Of a DNA stretch of 64,000 bases, positions 9,390-16,565 are shown one piece after another. The first letter of the stretch is position 1; each line of letters starts with the position of its first letter. The notes beneath the pieces were generated by a model, which was not told the DNA's origin, ran no database searches, and worked only from the letters and a program-made list of their open reading frames with translations. The DNA is from an uncultured Clostridia bacterium (lineage in GTDB: Bacteria; Bacillota; Clostridia; Christensenellales; Borkfalkiaceae). The position numbers and the translations under genes are program-made. Location: NCBI GenBank assembly GCA_934278995.1, contig CAKQWM010000004.1, forward strand, positions 62,001-126,000. The letters are read 5' to 3'.

Positions 9390-10250
9390 ATGGATAAATT
9401 CAGATTCAACAATGACAATAAAACCACCAAACGGGTGGAACGCTTTATCGATAAAGTATCGTTTTCCTATCATATCAATACGTTTGAATACGATACGCCG
9501 CACGGGCATGAGGACTACTGGGAATTTACCGTTCTTACCCACGGAAAATTAAACAACGTACTTAACGGTCAAAAAATTCCCGTATCCGAAGGACAAATGT
9601 TTTTTGCGACTACCGACGACAGCCATTACTTAAAAAGGATGGGTAACTGCAAAATAAGATACATAAATATCGTCGTCAGAGAAACCGCGTTAAAACGGCT
9701 TGCGGATCTGTTTTCTCCGAGTTTTTTCGAAACTCTTAAAAATATGCAGAGAAAACAGAAAATCGGCGCGGAATCGATTACCCAGATAGAAGAAATAATA
9801 CATCAGGTTTTACTTTTACCCGAGGATGCAAGCGAGCAATATAACGGTCTTATTTGCGGGGCAACGATGATAATTATGCAATTTTTATACCGCAGAAGCG
9901 TGGACTTTATCGACTACGGCAAAGCCGACGAACAGCCTCAATGGGTGCAAACGCTCAATAAAACCATGAAAAAAACGGAATTTCTTCGTTATACGGTTGC
10001 CGATTTAAGCGTATTGCTTAATTACAGCCGAATGCAACTTACAAGGTTGTTTAACAAAAAATTCGGCACTACCCCGCATAAGTTTTTAGTAGATTATAAA
10101 TTGCGTTACGCGCAAAACCTTCTGATGACTACGGATATGAAGGTAATAGATATCGCCGAATTCGTCGGTTTTACCAATCTTGCTTCCTTCAATACCTATT
10201 TTAAGAACGCCTACGGCACAACCCCCGGTCACTTTCGCAAAACCATCTGA
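9390..10250 (+). CDS. AraC-family transcriptional regulator
   Basis: This is a 286-residue DNA-binding regulator. The N-terminal half is a cupin sensing domain (PHGHEDYWEF metal or sugar pocket residues ~33-42). The C-terminal ~100 residues carry two helix-turn-helices (YTVADLSVLLNYSRMQLTRL, then IDIAEFVGFTNLASF) and the family ending TTPGHFRKT. It is transcribed opposite to the GH130 and transport genes on both sides, so it is the likely local activator. There is no Shine-Dalgarno ahead of the ATG; the promoter lies so close that translation is probably leaderless. A bidirectional terminator follows. Confidence 0.93.
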   Translation: MDKFRFNNDNKTTKRVERFIDKVSFSYHINTFEYDTPHGHEDYWEFTVLTHGKLNNVLNGQKIPVSEGQMFFATTDDSHYLKRMGNCKIRYINIVVRETALKRLADLFSPSFFETLKNMQRKQKIGAESITQIEEIIHQVLLLPEDASEQYNGLICGATMIIMQFLYRRSVDFIDYGKADEQPQWVQTLNKTMKKTEFLRYTVADLSVLLNYSRMQLTRLFNKKFGTTPHKFLVDYKLRYAQNLLMTTDMKVIDIAEFVGFTNLASFNTYFKNAYGTTPGHFRKTI

Positions 10251-10424
10251 AAATAATTTATCGGGCGAAAAACGTTAAATATTCGTTACCGCTTTTACCG
10301 AAGGAAAGCGCGTTACGGCGGATTTCAGCCCTCTTTGCGACGACGCTTAATCGTCGTAACGACGTTATATTCCGTATAGTTTATTAAATTTATCAGAAAA
10401 AACGGTTTATCAAATTTATCGAAA

Positions 10425-10466
10425 AAGAGATTGCTTCGCTTCACGGCGACGCAATCTCTTATTTTT
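10425..10466. terminator. Bidirectional rho-independent terminator
   Basis: Arms AAGAGATTGC (10425-10434) and GCAATCTCTT (10451-10460) are perfectly complementary, with an ATTTTTT tract on the plus side and an A-run on the other side that becomes U-rich on the minus strand. It separates the convergent AraC and GH130 genes. Confidence 0.85.
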
Positions 10467-11503
10467 TATATCTTACAATCGTTGTATAAATAGTCAAGCA
10501 ATTCGTTAAAGTTGCAGGTTGCAAGCCCTATGTAAGTGTCGGCGCAACCGTAATAAACGTACAAAGTCCCGTCTTTTACGACCGCGCCCGTAGGGAAAAC
10601 GCAACCTTCGTAAATTCCCTTTAGTTCAAAATCCGTATCCGGTTCCATAATAAAATCTTTTGTACGCGCAATTATTTTTTCGGGGCTTAATAGATCGAGC
10701 AACACCGCGCCAACCCGATAAACGCCTTTATCGTCCACGCCGTGATACAACATAAACCAGCCTTTGTCCGTTTTTATCGGAGGCGTACCGCCGCCGATGC
10801 GTTGAGTTTCCCACCACGTTTCGCCCGTCATAAGAAGGCGGGGCTTATCGTATTCTATAAGATCGTCCCCGAAAGAAATCCAGATCGACGGCATTTTGAC
10901 ACTGCTTTCTTTGAATTTCGGACGGGAAATTTTTACGTACTTCCCGCCTATTTTTTCGGGGAATAAATATACGTCGCGATCGTCAACCGTCGGTTTCGTT
11001 ATACGTCCGTATTTTTTATATACCCTGAAATTTTTAGTTGCGGCAAGATAACTTACGGTAATATTTTCTTTCGCAAAATACGGCGATTCTTCTCCGTACA
11101 GATCGGTTTCGTCGAGATATCTCGGCGCCTTTGTTACGCCTTCGACGTAAGGCTCAAGCCAATACCTGCCGGGAGCGTAAGCGCGCGCCGCGTAAGTTAG
11201 ATAATACATATCGCCGATTTTTACGAGGCGCGGATCTTCTACGCAACCGCCGTCGGGTTCGTCGTGGATCCCTTCAAAAACGGGGTTTTTCGACATACGC
11301 GTAAAACGAACGCCGTCGTCGCTTTCGGCCAACCCTAATTTAATCTGATGACGGCAGTCGTTCCCCGCCGCGCGATACAGCATTATGAACTTTTTACGTG
11401 TTTCGTCGTAAATAACCGCAGGGTTAAGTACGCAACGATCTTCCCAGTCGTTTTCGGTATTCGGTTCGAGTATGGGGTTATGCGCATATTTACAAAGTTT
11501 CAT
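10466..11503 (-). CDS. GH130 family beta-mannoside phosphorylase/hydrolase-like enzyme (copy 2)
   Basis: This 345-residue paralogue of the 8130-9158 gene has the same landmarks: NPAV at ~28-31, YRAAGND, GGCVEDPR near 87-94, ARAYAPGRYW, and FPTGAVVKDGTLYVYYGCADTY at its end. A segment of about 12 residues (VEGVTKAPRYLD) differs from copy 1 near the active-site rim, so the two may prefer different linkages. RBS AAAGGCGG precedes the ATG. It follows the fucosidase-esterase gene by 12 nt in the DUF624-fucosidase-GH130 operon and probably processes mannosides released by it. Confidence 0.92.
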   Translation of the reverse strand: MKLCKYAHNPILEPNTENDWEDRCVLNPAVIYDETRKKFIMLYRAAGNDCRHQIKLGLAESDDGVRFTRMSKNPVFEGIHDEPDGGCVEDPRLVKIGDMYYLTYAARAYAPGRYWLEPYVEGVTKAPRYLDETDLYGEESPYFAKENITVSYLAATKNFRVYKKYGRITKPTVDDRDVYLFPEKIGGKYVKISRPKFKESSVKMPSIWISFGDDLIEYDKPRLLMTGETWWETQRIGGGTPPIKTDKGWFMLYHGVDDKGVYRVGAVLLDLLSPEKIIARTKDFIMEPDTDFELKGIYEGCVFPTGAVVKDGTLYVYYGCADTYIGLATCNFNELLDYLYNDCKI

Positions 11504-11515
11504 ATTTACCGCCTT

Positions 11516-13378
11516 TTATTTCTGATAGAATTGCGCCGATTTGTTGCCGACGAGAAACTTTACTATTTCTTCGGCAATCAATTCATGTCCTTTATCGTTA
11601 GGATGCAAGCCGTCTGCATAATATTCGCTCGGATTTTTGGAAGTCGGCGCGGGAAATTTATCGCGTAAATCGAGATATTTTACGCCGAGATTTTTCAAAA
11701 CGGCAATTTCTTTTTCCACGTATATCTTTAAGGAAGGTCTGGCTTTCGGTTGCGTTCCGTCCTCCCCTTTCGGATTATCCTCGTCATACCGCCGTAAGGG
11801 CAGAATAAAACAAACGTTGTTCTTTCCGTAACGTTTGATAAGATAGGTTGCAAGGTTTCTTACCGCCCCGCAAAAAGTATAATCGTCGGTGGAGTTTAAG
11901 TCGCCTATATCCGCGTCTCCGTGTCCGTAATCGTTGGTTCCTCCGAATACGAACACAAAATCGGCGTCTTTCATTTTTTCCGCCCGACTTAAAAAATCCT
12001 CGTCAAAATTCGATACGGCGGACGGCGTCGTTTGTTTTGCTATTCTCGTGCCTATCACGCCGTAAACGTCCGCAATGCAGTCGAGCATTTTTTCAACCCG
12101 CCGCGTATAAGCCTTCTCGGGCGACGAGGCGCAACCGCCGTAAGTTATACTGTCGCCGAGAAAAGCAACGCTCGGTTTTTCAAAATGAATTTTCGCCACG
12201 CGACACCCTAAACTCGTGCCGTAATCGAAAGGAGCCGTTACAATCGAATTACCTTTAAATTCAACGGGTTTTGCGTTATCGAGCCACTCGGCGCTTACGA
12301 TTTTGCGTTCGGTATTTAATTTTACCACGCGTTTATCGTTATCGTGGCGCGTAACGTTTACGTTCGCCTCCATAGGCACGTCTTTTATGCATAAATAATA
12401 ATCCGCCCCGTTTTTCAATACGGCGGCGCAATCGGCGTCGAACTCGGCAGGAAGGGCATCGTATAAAAATTCTCCCGTATAACCTATCCATTTCCCTACG
12501 TTTTCAAGCGTCGCTTCTTCGGCTTTCGGGATCGTACCGTCTCCTGAAAGCCCTGTGTTGAGTAATAAATTGCAACCGCAACTTCTGCAATCGACGTAAG
12601 TTTCGATAATTTGCCTGAACGATTTGACGCAAAGATCGCGTTCGGCGTAGCCCCAGTGATCGGTAAGACCTTCGCACATTTCGCCTGCTCGCGGTTTATC
12701 CGAACAATCCACAAAACTCGGTTTTCCGCGCTCGAAAGTTACGCTGTCAATCTCCTTATGCGATACCTTACCCAAGGCGTTCAGACCGGTATTGTTAATA
12801 ATCATTGCGGTAGGTTGATATTTGCGTATCACGCCGTACAGACGATCGAACTGCCAATCGGCATCGGGCTTGTCCCAGAAACCGTCAAACCAAAAACCGC
12901 CTATCTGTCCGTAATTTTTGCATAATAATTCAACGCTTGAAACAAGATAATCGATATATTTCGGAAAGTTATCGACGTAATCGGGGTTATGCCAGTCGAG
13001 AAGCGTATGATAAAAAAACGGCTTGATATCCGCTTCGTTGCACGCCGAAACGAATTCCGAAATAAGATCTCGTCCGGACGCCGAACGAGGAGCGTCGAAA
13101 TCGGACAGCCCGCAAGTATCGTATAAACTGAAACCGTCGTGATGGCGCGTCGTTACGTTTATATATTTTGCGCCCGCCTTTTTCGCCGTATCGACAAGAT
13201 CTTTCGCCCATTCTTTTTTTACGACGAATTTTTCAATCGTACGCTCATAGGAGGCTTTTTGTTCGCCTTTTAAATTGCAACAGTACCATTCGCCTTTGCC
13301 GATCACGCTATATAACCCGAAATGCACGAATAAACCTAAACCGAGTTTTTGAAAGTCTTTTATATATCTGTAATCCAT
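11516..13378 (-). CDS. GH29 alpha-L-fucosidase fused to SGNH/GDSL esterase
   Basis: This 620-residue two-domain enzyme has no signal peptide, so it is probably cytoplasmic. Residues ~1-390 are GH29: WYCCN, TTRHHDGF near 77-84, HNPDY, and the nucleophile Asp165 in FWFDG. Residues ~400-615 are an SGNH hydrolase: GDS at 408-410, GGTND at 479-483, and DGLHPNDKGH near the C-terminus supplying Asp and His. One domain would remove alpha-L-fucose and the other O-acetyl or other ester groups, so the fusion suits an acylated fucosyl glycan. GGAGG lies 11 nt before the ATG, directly after the membrane-protein gene stop. The GH130 gene follows at 12 nt. Confidence 0.92.
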   Translation of the reverse strand: MDYRYIKDFQKLGLGLFVHFGLYSVIGKGEWYCCNLKGEQKASYERTIEKFVVKKEWAKDLVDTAKKAGAKYINVTTRHHDGFSLYDTCGLSDFDAPRSASGRDLISEFVSACNEADIKPFFYHTLLDWHNPDYVDNFPKYIDYLVSSVELLCKNYGQIGGFWFDGFWDKPDADWQFDRLYGVIRKYQPTAMIINNTGLNALGKVSHKEIDSVTFERGKPSFVDCSDKPRAGEMCEGLTDHWGYAERDLCVKSFRQIIETYVDCRSCGCNLLLNTGLSGDGTIPKAEEATLENVGKWIGYTGEFLYDALPAEFDADCAAVLKNGADYYLCIKDVPMEANVNVTRHDNDKRVVKLNTERKIVSAEWLDNAKPVEFKGNSIVTAPFDYGTSLGCRVAKIHFEKPSVAFLGDSITYGGCASSPEKAYTRRVEKMLDCIADVYGVIGTRIAKQTTPSAVSNFDEDFLSRAEKMKDADFVFVFGGTNDYGHGDADIGDLNSTDDYTFCGAVRNLATYLIKRYGKNNVCFILPLRRYDEDNPKGEDGTQPKARPSLKIYVEKEIAVLKNLGVKYLDLRDKFPAPTSKNPSEYYADGLHPNDKGHELIAEEIVKFLVGNKSAQFYQK

Positions 13379-13381
13379 TTT

Positions 13382-14227
13382 CTACTCGTCCTCCGTTTTT
13401 TTAACGATCGAATCGTTCTCTACAAGCCCTCTTCCGTAAAGTTCGGGGTATTTTTCGCCGTTGATATACTTGTCGAAATTGTACATGGCGTATAAGGTAA
13501 ACGCAAATAAAACAATCGGCACGACTATTACCATATATGTGCATACAATCGCATAACGCAATGAAAATTTTTGTATAAACAATAATATAACGGGCGCTAC
13601 GACAAACACGGTAAAAAGTAAGGTTGCGGGCGCGGTTTTTAAGTACAGCGTAACGGCGCTCGATAACAGGTTTACGGTTTTTTTGTCGTAAACGACGTCT
13701 AAAACCGACGAATATAAAAGCGTCGGTACGACCAACAACACGGTTACCGCCGTCGGTATATATTTTATAAACCCGCGTGTCATAACCTCAGCGAAGGTAT
13801 TTATAACGTTCAGTATGCCCGTTAACACTCCGAGTAGCAAAAAATGCTTCCAATTACGTTTTATACCGCGAAAGCAATCGCCCACCACGGAAAAAGGCCT
13901 CCGCCATGCGAGTTGTCTGAGTAAATAAGCGATTCCGCTTGCTCCCGTAAAAAGTATCGGGTACGTAACAACCTGCATTAACGACGTTTTTAGTCTTAAC
14001 GTAATAATCTTTTTTGCGACGTCGCCCGTGGATTTTATTATCACCGAAGCGAAGATATCGTAGTGTATTTGCGTGGCAAAGTGAGGCAATAAAAAAACGA
14101 GCGACAAAAGTCCGATGGATAACAACCTCGTAAATTGCCATTTTAAAACATCGAAAAACAACTCTTTTCTGTTATGAGGCAACCTTCCGTCAGACCGCCG
14201 TTTAAAGTTTGAAACATCTTTCCTCAT
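13382..14227 (-). CDS. YesL/DUF624-like multi-spanning membrane protein
   Basis: This 281-residue protein starts MRKDVSNFKRR, with a basic N-terminus and about five to six hydrophobic segments. Such proteins often accompany sugar ABC and glycoside hydrolase genes; their biochemical role is unsettled. A longer frame from a TTG at 14284 exists, but that TTG is the first base of a TTGACA -35 box with TATCAT 17 bp on, so the ATG at 14227 is the sensible start, giving a leader of about 20 nt with only weak ribosome-site similarity. It is first gene of the operon with the fucosidase-esterase and GH130. Assignment to DUF624 is by topology and context. Confidence 0.7.
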   Translation of the reverse strand: MRKDVSNFKRRSDGRLPHNRKELFFDVLKWQFTRLLSIGLLSLVFLLPHFATQIHYDIFASVIIKSTGDVAKKIITLRLKTSLMQVVTYPILFTGASGIAYLLRQLAWRRPFSVVGDCFRGIKRNWKHFLLLGVLTGILNVINTFAEVMTRGFIKYIPTAVTVLLVVPTLLYSSVLDVVYDKKTVNLLSSAVTLYLKTAPATLLFTVFVVAPVILLFIQKFSLRYAIVCTYMVIVVPIVLFAFTLYAMYNFDKYINGEKYPELYGRGLVENDSIVKKTEDE

Positions 14228-14255
14228 AGAACCGTTCCCGATAAAAGTCGAATAT

Positions 14256-14284
14256 ATGATACTCGATTTTTTCTCTTTTGTCAA
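14256..14284 (-). promoter_or_regulatory. Promoter of the DUF624-fucosidase-GH130 operon
   Basis: Reading the minus strand, TTGACA (14284-14279) and TATCAT (14261-14256) are 17 bp apart, identical in both boxes to the AraC-gene promoter. Two AACGTT palindromes spaced 10 bp apart lie just upstream (~14298-14313) and could be part of an operator. Confidence 0.7.
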
Positions 14285-14455
14285 TGCAACAGGGATAACG
14301 TTTTGTAACGTTCAAGGGTATATCACCGTTGTTTCACGTTGCTTTTAGTTTGATTTCACCCGTTTTTCAATCATCGCAAGATTAAACTGTTTTTGACAAA
14401 AGACTTTTTTGTTTTATCCCTGGTTATGGTTTTATAACTCGTTTTTTGCTCGAAT

Positions 14456-15385
14456 TTATTGCGGGCGGACGTTTTCGGTGGTAATAACGGCAGTCGTTTT
14501 TCCGTTTATGATAAATTCTTCTTTGCAAGGAATAAAAAAACTGTCCCCCGCAACGAACTTTTCGCCGTTAATCTCTCCGCCGCCCGATATAAAATCGATT
14601 ACGGCAAAGGTTTCTTCGTTTTTTTCGGCATATCTTCCGTTTAATTTTAATTCGCGCGCGAAAAAATATTTGCATGAAGTCAACTTGCGGATTCGTCCGC
14701 CGCCGACAGCGTTTTCGTACCTGCCACCGTTTGTTGCGTCTTTAAAAGCCTTGAAATTTATTACTTCGATTGCTTTTTTCAGGTGTAAGGCTCGGGGTTT
14801 TCCGTCCGCGCCTTTACGATTGTAATCGTATATGCGATAAGTTACGTTACTGCTTTGCTGTACTTCGCAAACGACGCACCCCGCGTTTATGGCGTGTACC
14901 GTTCCCGCTTCGATAAGATAACAATCGCCCGCTTTTACAGGAATAAAATTCAATAGTTCTTCTACCGTGCCGTCGTAAACTTTTTTAATAAATTCTTCTT
15001 TTTCTACGTCGCGTCTGAATCCGCAATAAATACCCGCACCGTCTTTTGCCGAAATGATATACCACATTTCCGTTTTGCCGTTGTCACCTTCTTTTTTTCT
15101 CGCGTATTCATCGCTTGGGTGAACCTGAACGGAAAGATTTTGCGCCGCGTCGATGTATTTTATAAGCACGGGAAATTCTCCGCCTTTCGTATCTACGGCG
15201 TAAGGATTTTCTTTAAGATATGCCGAAAACGTTTTATTCGTTCCGGCAATCACGCTTTCGCCGTCCCGATGCGCAGACGCTTCCCAACTTTCGGCAATAA
15301 TATCGTCGCTTTTTCTGCCAAACAAAGTTCTCAACTTATCTCCGCCCCACAGATAATTTTTTAATACAGGCTGTAATTTTATCAT
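14456..15385 (-). CDS. manA: Mannose-6-phosphate isomerase, class I
   Basis: This 309-residue zinc-dependent cupin enzyme interconverts mannose-6-phosphate and fructose-6-phosphate, feeding mannose into glycolysis. It shows the short Bacillota-type ManA pattern: YLWGG near 11-15, ESWEASAH, QVHPSDEYA (His and Gln zinc ligands), KTEMWYI (Glu ligand) and GTVHAIN (His ligand). It is the natural endpoint for mannose liberated by the two GH130 enzymes upstream. There is no clear Shine-Dalgarno: the ATG is preceded by an A-rich stretch. The long ~1.1-kb region upstream has repeats but no other gene. Confidence 0.95.
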   Translation of the reverse strand: MIKLQPVLKNYLWGGDKLRTLFGRKSDDIIAESWEASAHRDGESVIAGTNKTFSAYLKENPYAVDTKGGEFPVLIKYIDAAQNLSVQVHPSDEYARKKEGDNGKTEMWYIISAKDGAGIYCGFRRDVEKEEFIKKVYDGTVEELLNFIPVKAGDCYLIEAGTVHAINAGCVVCEVQQSSNVTYRIYDYNRKGADGKPRALHLKKAIEVINFKAFKDATNGGRYENAVGGGRIRKLTSCKYFFARELKLNGRYAEKNEETFAVIDFISGGGEINGEKFVAGDSFFIPCKEEFIINGKTTAVITTENVRPQ

Positions 15386-15478
15386 TTTTTTATCAATTTT
15401 TTATATAATATTCACACTCAAAATTTGTCGTTTCTCGTCGCGGTTCGTCGGTTTTTTCCGTAGGCGCGGCGAATAATA

Positions 15479-15517
15479 CGGCTTAATCGATAACTTTTAA
15501 GGTTTGCATTAAGCCGT
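15479..15517. other. Hairpin in the region upstream of manA
   Basis: ACGGCTTAAT and ATTAAGCCGT form a perfect 10-bp stem with an ~19-nt loop. On the minus strand it lies in the manA leader and could be a regulatory stem. No known riboswitch is recognised. The rest of 15386-15720 shows no gene. Confidence 0.5.
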
Positions 15518-15721
15518 AAATGCCTGCCCTCCTTATATTCGGCGAGCATAAAGCGGGGCTTTCTTCGCCCGACCTATTTGATTGTAACACGTTCGCCGAT
15601 TCTTTTTCTATATCGATTTAGAACAAAAATTATATGCAAAACGGCAAATTGTAACATAGCGCCTAAGATTTACTTACCACCCCGCTTTTTTTGCGACTGT
15701 TTACCCGACTTGGGTAAAACG

Positions 15722-15940
15722 AACCGAATAAACCAAGCGGATATTCCGAATTGACGTAGTTTTGCAACCGAATAAGCCGAGCGAATATCCGCGTTAACGT
15801 AGTCTTGAAACCGAATAAACCAAAAGAATATCCCGAATTGACATAGTCCTGAAACCGTACAAACCAAACAAATATCCGGATTAACGTAGTCTTGAAACCG
15901 AACAAACCGAACAAATATCCCGAATTGACGTAGTCTTGAT
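15722..15940. repeat. Minisatellite, five units of alternating 44 and 43 bp
   Basis: Units begin AACCGAATA or a close variant at 15722, 15766, 15809, 15853 and 15896, spacings 44, 43, 44, 43. Each contains an ATATCC...GACGTAGT/TAACGTAGT core. The 87-bp double unit equals 29 codons, so one minus-strand frame stays open through it, giving a repeated YVNSGY...FGLFGFK pattern. With no ribosome site and strand-symmetric open frames, it is read as a non-coding tandem repeat. Confidence 0.85.
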
Positions 15941-16202
15941 AAAAAGTCGCCATCCCTCCCTGATACGAACTCAAAAGTTCATATACAATCTTAGATTCAC
16001 ATCAAAAAACCTTGCTGAAAGTCAGGTTTTTTTGTACATAAAAAACGTTATATTTTTCTTTGCAATCGCCTGTTTTTTAACATAATACAGCCCTTACACG
16101 TTGTTTTGAAATAATGTATAACCAACGCATTATGACCGTTCATAATACGTCAGACATAATACTTCAAGCATCTTCTATGTGTTTAGACGCAACACATTAA
16201 AA

Positions 16203-16304
16203 GCATTGCTTGCATCGTTTTTGAACTTAATACAGATCTTATTTCCTGTTGAAAGAGTTGGTATTTCTGCATTGCTTGCATCGTTTTTGAACTTAATACA
16301 GATC
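16203..16304. CRISPR. Possible two-repeat CRISPR unit (36-bp repeat, 30-bp spacer)
   Basis: An exact 36-bp sequence (starts GCATTGCTTGCATCG, ends AATACAGATC) occurs at 16203-16238 and 16269-16304, separated by 30 bp of unrelated sequence. The geometry fits type II or type V arrays. No further copy lies at the expected 66-bp steps on either side and no cas gene is in the window, so this may be an array remnant or simply a local 66-bp duplication. Confidence 0.4.
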
Positions 16305-16330
16305 CCGAATTTTGTTTGAGCATAGAAAAA

Positions 16331-16562
16331 GCCGAGCGATTATTCGCCCGGCATAGGTTTTAGTATTTTTTATCTTATTATAATTCAGCAATATTTGGCT
16401 GAAAAACCTGCTATCATTTTCAGTATTTATTATCTTATCGTTATTCCGAATTATTCGGCTTGTCGTTCCAAAGCATTTAAAAAAAGAAATATACGCACTC
16501 TAACTTTTCATTAGGGTGCGTATATTTCGCTTCTGGCGGAGCGTTAGTAACGTAAATCGAAT
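16331..16562. repeat. Multi-hairpin repeat element, copy A (right part only)
   Basis: This is ~232 bp matching the distal two-thirds of full copies B (20671-21012) and C (39212-39552). It starts GCCGAGCGATTATTCGCCCGGC (stem) and includes ATATACGCACTCTAA/TTAGGGTGCGTATAT, a strong terminator-like hairpin whose U-tract reads on the minus strand, ending GTAAATCGAAT. It ends 3 bp before the stop codon of the NTPase gene and so supplies its terminator. Confidence 0.85.
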
Positions 16563-16565
16563 AGT

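Noticed and set aside
14228..14284. TTG start for the DUF624-like gene
   Set aside because: The TTG is part of a perfect TTGACA -35 box, and the resulting extension would lie in the promoter.
15663..15974. Minus-strand frames through the 43/44-bp repeats
   Set aside because: The frames stay open only because the repeat length is a multiple of three; there is no ribosome site and two frames overlap.
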